Source of the DNA: Sipunculus nudus
Taxonomy: Eukaryota; Annelida; Sipuncula; Golfingiida; Sipunculidae
DNA: 64,000 nucleotides
Assembly: GCA_026874595.1 (NCBI GenBank)
Contig: CM049320.1
Coordinates: 47,442,714 to 47,506,713 of the forward strand
Direction: 5' to 3'
Part shown: positions 36,375 to 47,150 of the stretch, one piece after another
How positions within the stretch are numbered: the stretch's first letter is position 1
Layout: each line of letters starts with the position of its first letter
Made by a program: the position numbers and the translations under genes
The notes under the pieces: model-generated
What the model was told of the DNA's origin: nothing
What the model saw: the letters and a program-made list of their open reading frames with translations, nothing else
Databases searched by the model: none

Positions 36375-37463
36375 TTCCATTTGCGGTACATATTGCCGGG
36401 GTGACGGTGGTAGCGGTGATAGAACTTTTAATTGAGTTGATCGTGCAAGCCATCGAATGGGGTGTGGAAGAATTATTCAGATACATCCAATGGAAAAGGG
36501 CTGGTATGCCATCATCAGATGCCAGTCAGAAAAAAAGGATGGTTACAAATCGAAGGCAACTACCGTGTGTTTTGGCCCCCTCCGGATTCTAACGTTTTCA
36601 GTTTACACGACATTTATGTGAAACAGAAAACAAATAAAAAAGGATATTTAAAAACGAGGTTAGCTTTTGTCAAACAAAAAAATCAAACATTTAAAATCCG
36701 TTTAGTGAAAGTGCGAAAATCACAACTGGAAGGCCGTATGCAGACCAGCAATGATGCGGGGAGACCGATTATTTTAGATGCGGATACATCTCAGAAAGTG
36801 ATTGATTGGTTTAATGAGTCTAAAATTGTTGACCGATGGATTGTCGTCAATACTTTAATGTTGGTCTACCTCCATTTTCCTTGGCATTTATGGTATTCAG
36901 CATTAATCAATCAACCTTTAGAAGCTAGGTACGTCCCATCATTAACCGAAAAATGGGGAAATAAAGATCCAAGGTACCAAACATATTATGACCGTTACAA
37001 TTCAAACGGGAAACATTACTGGGCCTACCATAAACGAATCAATGGGATAACTTATATGCGCGTGGATATCCCGTTACCCATTGAAGAATTAAATGTTAAA
37101 GAGTATATCACCGAAGGCAAACGTGTCTCGTGTTTAACTAGGGACCCGACCTCTAGAAAATATTTAGATATAGGGAAATCGGAATGGTACCATCAATTTT
37201 TTATTGACATGGAAAAAGGTAAAAAATATCGGGAAGAATTTATGAATGAATTAACAGAAAAAGAAATGTTAGGAAAATCTCCGTTCAGTGGAAATAAAAA
37301 TTTAGAAGATTTTGGAATCCGTCCTGTGCCGGGCTTGAGTCCACCGACTAACCGTACTAAAATAACAAAATATGGTTGGGCTCATAAAGACGATGGGATT
37401 TGGATAGAAGAACCGTTTATCAATATATATTTACCTCAATATTATAATATTCACACCAGATAG
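36371..37463 (+). pseudogene. virion-like protein with N-terminal hydrophobic segment
   Basis: The family is not recognised. The ATG overlaps the ATPase stop (ATGA). Residues 2-30 are strongly hydrophobic (MIPFAVHIAGVTVVAVIELL...), suggesting a membrane segment or amphipathic helix. The frame changes at an A7 run near 36,528, after which a 300-residue Tyr/Trp-rich basic region follows (HFPWHLWYSALINQP, NGKHYWAYHKRING). Its place between ATPase and the core-like genes suggests a structural role, an inference. Confidence 0.5.
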
Positions 37464-37484
37464 TATAAGAAAAAACCGGTGTTG

Positions 37485-38900
37485 ATGAAAGCGATTAATA
37501 AAGTGCGATTAGCCATACAAAATGAAATGTTTCAATTGTGGCGTCCGGTATGGTGGAAAATCAACGGTCCTGGCGCCCCTGGGTTTGAAAACGAAATGGT
37601 AGGAGACCCGTTTTGGTGTGTATCTTTTGATCACTACGGGACCCATATTACCCATACCCCAATTTTACCATCCTCCTCATTTACGTCAAGAATTATTAGA
37701 AATCCGTGAAAGTTTTCATATGGACGCAAAACTGTTATCCATGCCAGCTTTTCATAAAACCCGCCCAGAGTCGCGGACGTATAAAGCGTATAAACAACTA
37801 CAACCGTATCAAAATTGGACTTGGTATTTATTACATGCGGAGTATGGTATTTCTGAACAAATTAAACGAAACACACAATTAGATTATCACGGGTTAAAAA
37901 TGTATTATAACATTTTAAGAGATCGCGGGCAGGAAGTAGAAAATTTACCGGATATGCCGGGAAAAATACCTATGAAGATTCATTGGCTATTAGAATACAT
38001 TTTAACGGACGAAACCGTGGATTTAGATACGTCGTATTCCCCGTGGAACAAATTATTTAACGAAGACCAAGTCCGAAAATATCGCAGTAAATATTTAAAA
38101 GTAAGAAAATATGATTTAGTTTTAAAATTATTTTATGAACGGGATAAAATCGGAGTGGCGGATAAAGCCGTATTGGGAGAAATTATGGGATTAGCCCGAC
38201 CGTTTATCGGTGCACCCACGTGGGATCCGATGAATCCGTTACCAGAAATTCCTGAATTATACCCTTCTTGGAAAAAAATGGAAACGATGAACGACAATTA
38301 TGGTTAAACGAAACAGAACTGGATTTAGCGAAAGAATGTTTAATTCAAGTGACTCATTTTTTTCGTACATATTCTTATTTCGATACTTGCGAAGACGACC
38401 ATAATCCCGCGCGCCGACCTTGGGCGAAACTGCATAAGAGGGTAAACCGTTGGTTGAAAGAATTATGGCAGTTTGAAACAGAAGTGTATTTCGTTCATGG
38501 GTTTCCACAACCAGGGTTTTGGCGTCATCCAGCTCCCGAAAAAGATTACGGGAAAGGGCAAGATGTAGGATATTGGAAAAAAGAACAAGAAAAAATAAAG
38601 AAAGAAATTAAGAAAAAAGAGATTCTAATAACACACGAACAGAAAAAGAAAATCCCGTCCACTTGGGATTGGACGACATTAAAGAAAAAATTTTCGGCGT
38701 ATCACGAGAATAAAGAACGTGTGCGCGCGTTAGATTTAATAAGAAAAAAACTGCAAGTTAACAGTAAAGTGGAAGACAGTCCTGAAAAGAAACGGGCTCG
38801 AATAGAATACCGTGAAAAAATGAGAGCTTGGTATTCGGTAGGAAAATCAGAACCAAATAAACCGGTTGACACGGGGAAAGGAAGGACGGTAGGAGTATAA
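37485..38900 (+). pseudogene. Trp/Tyr-rich protein of unknown function
   Basis: This reads in three frames, with changes near 37,650 and at an A7 run near 38,270, so it was probably one gene of about 470 residues. Recognisable stretches are MFQLWRPVWWKINGPG at the start, NWTWYLLHAEYGI in the middle and a highly charged C-terminal third (KKEQEKIKKEIKKKE). A TATAAGA lies 21 bp before the ATG. No family is recognised. The rich aromatic content resembles the preceding gene. Confidence 0.5.
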
Positions 38901-38917
38901 AAGAAAGTTAAAAAAAA

Positions 38918-39943
38918 GTGGCACGTTTTAGCGTGTTAAAACCACGAGGTATTTCATCGGTAGGAAGATCTGCTTCAGGATTTTCAAAAGTTGGAATAAG
39001 TGGAGCAGCGGGGAAACGTGTATTTCAAAGAGCTGGTCCGAGCAGCGGTTTAACGCAAGCCGCCAAATTAAGAAGACCTAATTTTAAACCGAATCGTATT
39101 CATCCCGCCCGCCCGCCACCCCGTGCCACCGGTGGACAACCACCCGCCCGGGGCGGTGGACCAGCGCCCGCCCGTCCGCCGGGACCTGTACGTCCACCAG
39201 CCCAGCCGCGCCCGCCAGGTGTTCCGCCCCGAGCGGGTCCGCCATCCCGGGCGCCGCCTGTCCGGGGCAGACCGCTGCCTGTCTGAGGACCACCGCTGCC
39301 CCATCGTCCGCCTGGTAGCGGTCCCCCGATGAGAAGACTTCTAGTTTGTCCTCACGCACGGCCGGCGCCCAGTAGGATTGTTCCTAGAAAACCTCCGATA
39401 CAACGGGGTCCTCCATTTTCCCAAATGAGACGTCCTCCATTGAAAAGAAAAGCCCCAATAATACCACAACATCCTAAACCGAAACGGCAAAAAACTATGG
39501 CTTCTGTTAAAAGTAAAAGAGGAGTCAGATCGACCCGCGCCCGTCCTGAACCTCCTAAAGGAAAACGGCCGAGAACAACAAAAACAACCTAAAAAGACTA
39601 AAAAAACATCAAAAAAGGAAGACATCCAGAAAAAACAACAACAAATGGAAGAAATTAAGAACAAACGAGAAGCAAAGAAAAAACAACAAAAAAGAGAAGA
39701 AAAGAAGAAAAAAGAAGCGAAAAAAGACGAACAAAAGAAAAAAAAAGAGAAGACAGACGAAAAAAAGAGAAAAGACGATGAAGAAAACAAGAAAAATGAC
39801 CAAAAAAAAGAAAAAAGATGAAGAAGAAAAAAAAAGACGAAGAAGAAAAAAAGAAAAAAGAAGAAAAAAAAAAGAAAAAAGAAGACGATGAGAAAATGAA
39901 AAAAGAAGAAGAAAAGAAAAAAAAAGAAGAAAAAATATAAAAA
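38918..39943 (+). pseudogene. basic Pro/Arg-rich then Lys/Glu-rich protein, core-like
   Basis: One frame runs from GTG at 38,918 through a single TGA (39,284) to 39,592. No ATG is present before the TGA, so the start is either non-AUG or lost. The first 45 residues are Ser/Gly-rich. A Pro/Arg/Gly-rich, very GC-rich segment follows (PARPPPRATGGQPPARGG), then a Lys/Pro region with KRQKTMASVKSKRG. After 39,592 an overlapping frame continues with about 80 residues of almost pure Lys/Glu/Asp/Gln (about 39,590-39,820), a charged single helix or coiled coil. Composition suggests DNA condensation or virion core, an inference. The sharp GC switch within one gene is odd. Confidence 0.45.
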
Positions 39944-39947
39944 ATTG

Positions 39948-40932
39948 ATGCAAAGATTAGCAGGAGCTGCTGTATTTGCTGGATCAACATATTTGATGAC
40001 ACAAGGAAAAATGAATTTGAATGATCATCAAAATAAACAAGGTGCTAATGAGCAAATGAATTCTGCAGCAAATGGAACTGGTGCTATGTTATCCCAAGGA
40101 GTGGTTCCTATTGGTGGAAACCAATACACTGTCCCTGCAGAATCCCGTGAAAATTTTTCACAAATGGCAGAAGGATACAATAAAATGGCAGAAACATTAG
40201 AAAAATCAGATGCCGCAGGTAAATTTCCAGCGCAGGAAAAAAGATTGAAAAATTACAAGAAAAAGTAAATGATTATTTAGAAAATAAAAATATAAAAGAA
40301 GGAAAAGAAGAATTACAAAATTAAAAAATGCTTTGGATAAAGGGCAAGACAGTATTGACAGTAAAGCTAAAAAAGTTCAAAGCGGAATAAAAAAAGTTAA
40401 AAAATTTGGATAAAAGCAGCAGCGAAAAAGACTTTGAAAAAAGTGGTACAAAGTAAAGAAGGACAAGCCATATTAAAGGGTGTCCAAAACGAAGCTTTAA
40501 AAAGTATGAGAATTGAAGGAATTGAACAAATAGCACCGGATATTTTAGGAAATGCCGCTACAAGTTTCGGTGTGGATAAAGAAGTTGGGGAAATGGCAGG
40601 TAATATGTTAAATAATATTATTTCTCAACAAATGCAAAGGCACACGAAATTTTATAAAAAAAAAAACAGAACAACCACGGGTAAAAGATGTGGCGAGTGG
40701 TTTAGGGATGAATGAAAACACCACACGATCTATAGCTAAAGCGTACGGGCAAGGAGTAGAGCAAGCGATAGCCATGGCTCCTAAAACCACTTATACATTA
40801 GGAAAAGTCGCTAAACGGATTGGTTCAAAAGCGGCTCGAAAACTTCCTATAGGAACAGGAACAACATCCGACATATCGAAGATATATAATGAAGGGCAAT
40901 CGACTTTAAGCCGTATTTCAAAAGCGAAATGA
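39948..40932 (+). pseudogene. small helical virion-like protein, frameshifted
   Basis: The frames 39,948-40,268, about 40,320-40,420, 40,434-40,715 and 40,690-40,932 follow one another and look like pieces of one helical, Ala/Lys-rich protein of about 320 residues. Visible stretches include LAGAAVFAGSTYLMTQG near the N-terminus (a possible membrane segment), EGIEQIAPDILGNAATSFG and TTYTLGKVAKRIGSKAARK. The last codon overlaps the next gene's ATG (AATGA). The family is not recognised. Confidence 0.45.
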
Positions 40933-42240
40933 ATCAGGACCACGTTTACGCGTATTCTCAATTCAATCCAGAAGAGCAAGTTTTTGTAGCCCATTTAACC
41001 CGTCCTTTGTACAATCCGACACAGTCATGGGAAGTGGCTTGCGATATGATCACCTACCCCCGACAGAAAGGTGTATGTTTTCCCAAACAAGCTACAATGA
41101 AACTAGCATTATACAAAACTGATGCGGAAAGTTCACTTGATATTGATAACATGAAACTGTTTCCAAATTTAAAACGAAATTTAAATTTTGAAAACCCTTC
41201 AATGGATTTAGTTACATTTATAACGTGCAATGAAGATGTGGAATACGAACCAACAGTAACATTTGATTTAGGTTGTGATGTCAGTTTTACACCGGAAGAA
41301 TATACCAATTATTTAAACGGGGCATTAAAAGTATTATTTGAAAATACACCTTGCAAAGGAAAAAAGTCAATGCGTGGCGACCAAATTGATGTAAATAATG
41401 ATAATTCCCCGAAATACGCCCGTGATTTTATGTTTGAATTTAAATACGATAAGAATACTGAAAAATTAACTTTAACGATGGAATTTATTAAAAATAAAGG
41501 GGAAGTGAATAAAACAGATATCTTTACAGATTATATTTATGGGATTTATTGTTCGTCAGGTATTTTAAGTTATTTTGGTGTCACGCAAGACGTGACATTA
41601 TTTTTTCCATTAAATCATTTTAGAAAAAATCATGTTTTATTTAAATACAATACGGAAAGGGTCATATGCAATTTTATTGAACCGGAAAAAGTATTGGAAT
41701 TTACAACAGTGCCTAAAAAATTACTAGGAAAGGTCATTTTAAATCGAAATAAATCGTGGGCAGATAACGGAACATCAAAAAGTACATGGCCCAACTGGGA
41801 ACGCTTAACGATGAGTTACGAATTTGAAAAAGTAAATTACATGTCAAAATCCCGTACGTTTATGCTATCGTGCAATTTAATTACACCGAGCTATATTTGG
41901 GGACGCGAAGATCAAAATAAGCCGTGCGGATATGTACCCGTTGTTAGTCTGGCCGTCTGGGGCACGTGGACATTACGAACCGAAAAGTTTAAAATTTTTC
42001 CCGGTGCAACCGACTCAAGAAACCAATGTCGTTATTTTTAAATTGCAAGATATGGATTCCCAACACACGTTAATGTTAGAAAAAGGGAACGTGGTAGTCG
42101 GATTACTTTTCCGGTATAACCCAACACCCAAGCACAGTATATTTTATCAACCAATCACGTATCCCCGTCGTTGGGACGAGTCTTCTGATTGGTCCGATAT
42201 GATCCAGTCGTATGACATGAGCTACCCGTCTTTCTATTGA
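40929..42240 (+). pseudogene. 'WEVAL'-family structural protein, copy A
   Basis: The first frame (370 residues) has QSWEVACDMITYP near residue 33. This matches the W-E-V-A-L...L-x-Y-P signature of a protein family often found beside Polinton capsid genes. The C-terminus continues in another frame from about 41,985 (FKLQDMDSQHTLMLEKG, then VVVGLLFRY). The family's usual end is a 'G x ... F x x G x ... L x F' pattern, so this is one gene of about 435 residues with one frameshift. The middle is beta-rich. Its virion role (penton or fibre) is inference. It is the most diverged of three copies here. Confidence 0.65.
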
Positions 42241-42249
42241 GCAGGAGGC

Positions 42250-42257
42250 TATATAAA
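42250..42257 (+). promoter_or_regulatory. TATA box of gene 42,292
   Basis: TATATAAA, 42 bp before the ATG. Confidence 0.65.
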
Positions 42258-42291
42258 CCCGGTCCGAATTTTATAAAGGCGTGGTGAAAAG

Positions 42292-42959
42292 ATGGATTTC
42301 ACATCACAAGCCGACAAATATGCGCCTTCGTACGCATCGAATTCCGGTTTAAACAAACCTGCTGTGAATTTTGCTTGTAATTTATTGTACAATTGGGTAA
42401 AAGGAAACGTCCCTTTACCGAAACGCAAGTGGATTTACTATATAAGTACGATATCGATACATCAGTCACTCCTGAATCTTCTTACCAGGAACGTAAAAAG
42501 TTTTTAACTAAAACAGAACAAAGACGTAAAATCCGGGAATTTCTATCAAAAGAATTATGCAAAAATTGGTGTACAAAGAAACCGGAGAAGGACCCCCCCC
42601 CCCCCCAATTCGAAACCCCGTTCACAGAAAAACAATCATCCGGAAGACGAGTTTTATGAGACACTGCCCGAAGACAGGTACGATCCCCTCCCCGCCGAAG
42701 AAAAATATCACGAAGAGAACGGCGAGTACCCGTACCCCGAACCTATTCCTACCGTGATCCGTCCCCGCCGTCCCCAAGGGGTCGGAGGAGGAGGAGGTAC
42801 GCCCCGTATACCATCCCACGCCGTCCCGTATATTACGAAGAGGACGAGGAACATTCAGAAACGTCCGAACCACAAGAGGAGGAGGAGGAGGAAGTTCCCG
42901 TGGAAGAGATTTGGGAAGAAATGGACGAACCCCCGAGACAAAGGAGAAGAAAGACATAA
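42292..42959 (+). pseudogene. low-complexity protein with acidic C-terminus
   Basis: The gene starts at a TATA-preceded ATG with MDFTSQADKYAPSYASNSG. It then changes frame near 42,393-42,410 into a basic region (ERKKFLTKTEQRRKIREFL), meets a poly-C run at 42,593 and ends in an acidic tail. The tail frame, ending at 42,959, contains YYEEDEEHSETSEPQEEEEE. Arg/Pro-rich stretches lie between. No family is recognised. Alternating basic and acidic low-complexity regions suggest a disordered assembly or core protein. Confidence 0.45.
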
Positions 42960-43009
42960 AAACCCGTAACGTCAAACGTGAAGTGGATTTTTATTTTCCT
43001 TTTTAGACA

Positions 43010-43954
43010 ATGGAGAAGGCTTTTGAAAAAGGTCCGTACGCTTTTACGGGCGATGCTAAAAAACTAGCTCAAAGAGCTGGCGTTTCTCGGGAAAAAACAG
43101 CAGAATTTTTAGGACGGCAAAATGCGTACACGTTGTTTAAACCGGTCCGTCGAAATTACAGGCGAAGTAAAACGTTGGTAGGAGGTCTCGACGCCCAGTG
43201 GCAGGGGGATTTAGTTGATATGCAAAAATTAGCGCATTACAATAAAAATTACCGGTACATTTTAACGGTCGTGGATATTTTATCGAGGTATGCTTGGGCG
43301 GTGCCATTAAAAGATAAATCGGGCACTCATGTGAAAAATGGGTTGGAATCTATTTTCAAATCCAGTAAAAGGATCCCTCAAAAATTACTAACGGATGAAG
43401 GGTTAGAATTTCGGAATAAACAAGTTCAAGAATTAATGCACGATCATGATATCACATGGTTTGCAACAAGAAACCGGAACTTGAAAGCAATTTTAGTGGA
43501 ACGGTTTAACCGTACGTTAAAACGACGTTTGTTTGCAGCCATGGCCCATCATAATACCCGGCAATGGTTGAACGATTTACCTCAAGCTATTGACGAATAC
43601 AGTTCCCGCCCGCACACATCCCATGGCATGGCCCCGAAAGACGTGACATCGAAAAATCAAAGCAAAGTATGGCGGATTTTATACGGGCAACCAAAAGATT
43701 TACACCGGGAAACATCCAATAAGAATATATTTAAACCGGGGACCAAAGTGGTATTAAGCAGTGTGAAGAAAAATACATTTGCTGAACGGGGGCACATTCC
43801 CCGTTGGACGGAAGAAACGTTTACGGTAAAACGGGTGTATCCAGAAGTCGGGGGTGTGGACGTGTACGAAATTGAAGATGAAGAAGGAGAATCTATAAAA
43901 GGTCGATTTTACCGGGAAGAATTACAAAAAGTAAGTACACCCCGTCCGGCTTAA
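43010..43954 (+). CDS. Polinton DDE integrase, catalytic part
   Basis: This 314-residue protein would insert the element's ends into host DNA. LDAQWQGDLVDMQKL (Asp67), KLLTDEGLEF (Asp129) and KAILVERFNRTLKRRL (Glu164) form a DDE triad with the 35-residue D-to-E step of retroviral-type integrases. The N-terminal region (ending YTLFKPVRRNYRRSKTLVGG) has no intact HHCC finger. A C-terminal barrel-like part (KPGTKVVLSSVKK) follows. The frame ends in TAA at 43,952, and a chromodomain continues just after it (separate entry). The catalytic part is free of frameshifts, unlike PolB and the ATPase. Confidence 0.92.
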   Translation: MEKAFEKGPYAFTGDAKKLAQRAGVSREKTAEFLGRQNAYTLFKPVRRNYRRSKTLVGGLDAQWQGDLVDMQKLAHYNKNYRYILTVVDILSRYAWAVPLKDKSGTHVKNGLESIFKSSKRIPQKLLTDEGLEFRNKQVQELMHDHDITWFATRNRNLKAILVERFNRTLKRRLFAAMAHHNTRQWLNDLPQAIDEYSSRPHTSHGMAPKDVTSKNQSKVWRILYGQPKDLHRETSNKNIFKPGTKVVLSSVKKNTFAERGHIPRWTEETFTVKRVYPEVGGVDVYEIEDEEGESIKGRFYREELQKVSTPRPA

Positions 43955-44087
43955 GTAGAAGAAAAAGTATTAGAACGCAAAAAGGGATGGAAATTGGTGA
44001 AATGGAGAGGGTATCCGGAAAAATACAGCACGTGGGTAAAAATAAAAAAACGGCGTGGTGCTCGAAAAGTTTAGCGTTGTTTATTAC
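43955..44087 (+). pseudogene. chromodomain of the integrase, after an in-frame stop
   Basis: Directly after the TAA at 43,952, the same frame reads VEEKVLERKKGWKLVKWRGY and then STWV. This is the beta-sheet core of a chromodomain (KWRGYP...STW). Polinton integrases typically end in such a domain, which in other elements directs insertion to methylated histone tails. The stop codon would remove it from the protein. The frame ends at 44,086, and the usual residues after STW are not clear. Confidence 0.8.
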
Positions 44088-44255
44088 CCAATTATCGATC
44101 ATATCTATTTTATTCATTATGGCATTAACTATTTTAGCGGTGAATTTTTGCAATCCGGAAGACCGGACATACTAGGCGGGAGTGTTATCAGCTTCGGCGG
44201 GGTATATTATGCCGACCCCGAAACTGAAACGTATAAAAAGAGGTATGGAAAATGA
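44055..44255 (+). other. possible small reading frame, unassigned
   Basis: A frame without an ATG start overlaps the end of the chromodomain. It contains ISFGGVYYADPETETYKKR before its stop. An overlapping frame carries a hydrophobic stretch (about 44,065-44,150). No family is recognised. It may be a remnant of a small gene. Confidence 0.25.
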
Positions 44256-44811
44256 ATCGGGTATTCCGTTTGAATAATGCGGGCCAGATTAACCACAGCG
44301 ACAGGGTTTCGGACCCGTGGAGTACGAACACGGGCCGGTTTATTGGGCGGGGGGGGGGGGGCAATATAAATTGAATACCAATTTGATGCAAGCTGTAAAT
44401 ATTAAACCCAATACAGCGTTCATTCGACCGGAACCTCTACCGATGCAAGGGAAAAAAAGGTAGTGTGCCTTTAGTTCCGGAAGACATGTTATTTTCTCAG
44501 GGCTACCATGTCGAAAAACCCAGGATCGATTTGAACGAATGGGTGTAGGTCCTCCGACTGATGCCCAGCAACGGGATGTCGCCAGGAACAACCAGTTTAA
44601 GAAAAATTATTTAGCTCCGCATGCGACTTATTTGCCTTATGAAGAACGCTTCCAGTTACCGTTCCGTCAGATGCAAGAACAAGACCAATCGCCTTACGGG
44701 ACTTTAGCTTACCCGGCCGATATGTTTGGTGCTGTGGAAGAAGAACCGTTAGTTTACCAGGAAGTTTATAAGGAAGAACCCCCATTAAAACGGGAACGGC
44801 GAGAAGTCTGA
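44252..44811 (+). pseudogene. small virion-like protein, frameshifted
   Basis: The ATG at 44,252 follows a TATAAAAA at 44,232 by only 20 bp. The first frame reads MNRVFRLNNAGQINHSDRVS and a Gly run encoded by a poly-G tract at 44,350. It stops near 44,463, and another frame resumes near 44,530 with MGVGPPTDAQQRDVARNNQF. It ends in a Pro/Glu region (EEEPLVYQEVYKEEPPLKRE). The asparagine-rich N-terminus and the PPLKRERR tail are notable. The family is not recognised. Confidence 0.4.
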
Positions 44812-44846
44812 AAAAAGCGGGTCAAATTGTACTATTGAGCAAAAAG

Positions 44847-44854
44847 TATAAAAG
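44847..44854 (+). promoter_or_regulatory. TATA box of gene 44,889
   Basis: TATAAAAG, exactly 42 bp before the ATG at 44,889. Confidence 0.6.
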
Positions 44855-44888
44855 GGCAGCACAGAAACGGTTAAGCAATCGTTTCATC

Positions 44889-45044
44889 ATGAAACGTGCA
44901 AAGAAACAGAAGCTTTTGTCAGGCAAAGCCGTAAAACGAAATTTGACGAGCATCAATACCCTCAAGGACAAAGGGTATATATATTTAGCAGGTCGTAATT
45001 ATCCTAAGTGGTACGGAGGACGAACATGGTACACCCAAAATTAA
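44889..45044 (+). CDS. 51-residue basic peptide
   Basis: A small, highly basic protein starting MKRAKKQKLLSGKAVKRNL and ending YPKWYGGRTWYTQN. The ATG was chosen because of the TATA box 42 bp upstream. The same frame is open further upstream, so a longer form, or fusion to the previous gene, is possible. Its size and charge resemble DNA-condensing core peptides, an inference. It overlaps the next gene's start. Confidence 0.5.
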   Translation: MKRAKKQKLLSGKAVKRNLTSINTLKDKGYIYLAGRNYPKWYGGRTWYTQN

Positions 45045-45460
45045 AATGTAAACGCAAATTAAAACATAAAGTGAAAAAAACGAAAAAACAATATGAAAAG
45101 GCCAAAAAACAAATTCGTAAAGATGCTAAAGAATGTTTTGACAAGAATGAACTTCGTCCTCAGTGGTATCAAAAATTAATGAACCCTTTAACGGGCGGAA
45201 CTCCTGGGCAAAAAGGCGAGTACCGTCCGGTAAGAACTGGTGTGCAAGAAAAATGGTTACGTAGAATCCCTGGACGGTTTACTCAACCTGGCGAGACTCG
45301 ACGTGAACCTTATACTGCGGGTACGGTTTATGACAGTTATGTCCCCACTGCTACAGAAGAACGTGAACCGTCCTTGATTATGCCCCCGAGACCCCGTCCC
45401 TCACCAGTGATCACTCGGGAAGTGGGTGAAGACGGGTACTATAACATTCAACCTATATAA
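45026..45460 (+). CDS. basic virion-like protein, 144 residues
   Basis: This is an intact frame. The first 45 residues are Lys-rich (HPKLKCKRKLKHKVKKTKKQ). The middle has LNPLTGG-like turns and RPVRTGVQEKWLRRIPGRF. The C-terminus is Pro-rich (PPRPRPSPVITREVGEDG). ATG 45,026 is preceded by a TATATATATTT stretch about 48 bp upstream. The family is not recognised. Position among core-like genes suggests a DNA-binding virion protein. Confidence 0.5.
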   Translation: MVHPKLKCKRKLKHKVKKTKKQYEKAKKQIRKDAKECFDKNELRPQWYQKLMNPLTGGTPGQKGEYRPVRTGVQEKWLRRIPGRFTQPGETRREPYTAGTVYDSYVPTATEEREPSLIMPPRPRPSPVITREVGEDGYYNIQPI

Positions 45461-45461
45461 A
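45454..45461 (+). promoter_or_regulatory. TATA box of gene 45,491
   Basis: TATATAAA (then G), 37 bp before the ATG at 45,491, overlapping the 3' end of the previous gene. Confidence 0.6.
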
Positions 45462-45490
45462 GCAAAAACTTTTAGGGGAACCAAACAATT

Positions 45491-47104
45491 ATGGCGCGTG
45501 GACGCAAACGAAAAGACGATAGTGAGCTGAAACGGCCACGGGGACGGCCGTTGAAGAAAGAAAAAACACCCCCGAAATCACCAAAAAGGAAAGAACGGGG
45601 AAAAAAAGATTTTAGTCTTTGAAACGAAAAAAGGACCGAAAATGGTCAGTATATTAAAAAAATTAGCCCCACCGAAAAAACCACCCGGCCGGCCGGATTT
45701 CCGTGTTTTAAATCAGACCCAACCAATGACTTACCGGTTAAAAAGTCCAACCCGCTACCCACCACCTACAGCTACCGTCAGCAAATGTCCACCCAGCCCG
45801 GTACCGGTACCTAGCCCCGAATTTAAAAAATTAATTGAAACGGCAACGACCGATTTCAGTGAAATTGAGCTTTATTTGCACGGGAGTACTGTTCAAGAAA
45901 CCGAAAATTTATACCGGACTCAAGAACGTCAACCCGGTAAACCTTTACCACCATCTCAAAACCCCCAACCCAAACCTGTCCCTGCGGTCTCACAGAAACC
46001 TGTTCCGGTCACATTTGCCCGGTTTTCTCCTTTAAGCAGAGCAAAACCGTCTCCTAAGCCACAACCTAAAACTAACCGACCCCGTTTAGTTCCTAAAATC
46101 CCCGCAGGAGACAATGTTGTGCGAGGAAAAAGCGGGGTCCGAATGAAATTAGCATTAAAAAACCTAAACCGAGTGATGCGGTAAAACGGCTCCTCTTTAC
46201 AGATAAACCCCCTCAACCACCACCTAAACCACCCCCGTTACGGTTACGGACTCCTCCGAAACCGTTAATCCGCCCTATTCCTCCACCGGTCAATACGTTA
46301 GTGAGTACGACCATGTTACCAATAATGAGCGTGAAAGCACAACCATTGGTCCCTCCAAAAACAAGATCCAGTGAAACCGATACCCGTGAAATCGAAATGC
46401 AAACAGATATGCCCGTGAGAGCGACAGTCGGGACCCAATCGTTAGTGCCTACCAACGAAATGGCCATTCAAACCCGTCCTACAGTGGGTGAAGGTATAGC
46501 CACGCAAACTGAAGATCCCGGGGATAAAATCGACAGCGGGACCCAAGCGGGACCGGGCTTAGGTATCCCACCCCCGAATGCGCACGTGTTAAAAAGCGAT
46601 GTTAAAGAATCGTTCCGTCGGAATGCTAGTATTTTAAAACATTTAGCTGCACAACCGAAAAGCATTTTAATGGATCAAACTTTACGTAAAGAAACGTTCA
46701 GCACTTCCCCCGATGAATTTATTCGAATGATCGCTTTAGCGTTAGCTATAATCTCAGAAACGCTATTATGTATCCGGGAAGAATTGAAAAACCATAATAT
46801 GGCCTTTTGGCAAATTGTAGCTTCTCGAGGCGATATTCCTCCGTATTACCGGGTGGATCTTAATTTAGCTCAAACCGTCTCTAAACACACGGGATTACCG
46901 GCGAACACGGTACGTAATTTATCCAACAGTATCGGGAAATGGGAATCGGTGAATGCTAGAACCATCGATGTGGCTCGAGAATCGTTAGAAAACCCATCGG
47001 GTCGGACATGGTATTTAAGGTTGATTTTAGAAAATACCCATGATCAAGAATTTACGGATTTGATCATTTTAGCTTTAAAATATTTCGCTGGGATAATGGA
47101 TTAA
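45491..47104 (+). pseudogene. AT-hook protein with proline-rich middle and helical C-terminus
   Basis: The ATG at 45,491 opens a 43-codon frame with an AT-hook core (LKRPRGRPLKKEK), which binds the minor groove of AT-rich DNA in other proteins. That frame ends in TGA after an A7 run near 45,605. The next frame (to 46,184) continues with KKPPGRPDFRVL and long Pro-rich stretches. A second change near an A6 run (about 46,150) leads to a frame ending at 47,104. This last frame has two 'EIEMQTDMP / GIATQTEDPG'-like QT repeats and a C-terminal helical domain (DEFIRMIALALAIISETLL). Together this looks like one gene of about 535 residues with two homopolymer frameshifts. The family is not recognised, and a virion or core role is inference. 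Confidence 0.55.
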
Positions 47105-47108
47105 ATAG

Positions 47109-47116
47109 TATAAATA
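47109..47116 (+). promoter_or_regulatory. TATA box of major capsid copy 1
   Basis: TATAAATA, exactly 42 bp before the ATG at 47,151. Confidence 0.7.
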
Positions 47117-47150
47117 GCATAAGGTATCAGTTTTATCATTGTCAATCAAG

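Noticed and set aside
39341-40002. Ser/Phe-rich frames on the minus strand
   Set aside because: They are the complement of the Lys/Glu-rich plus-strand gene.
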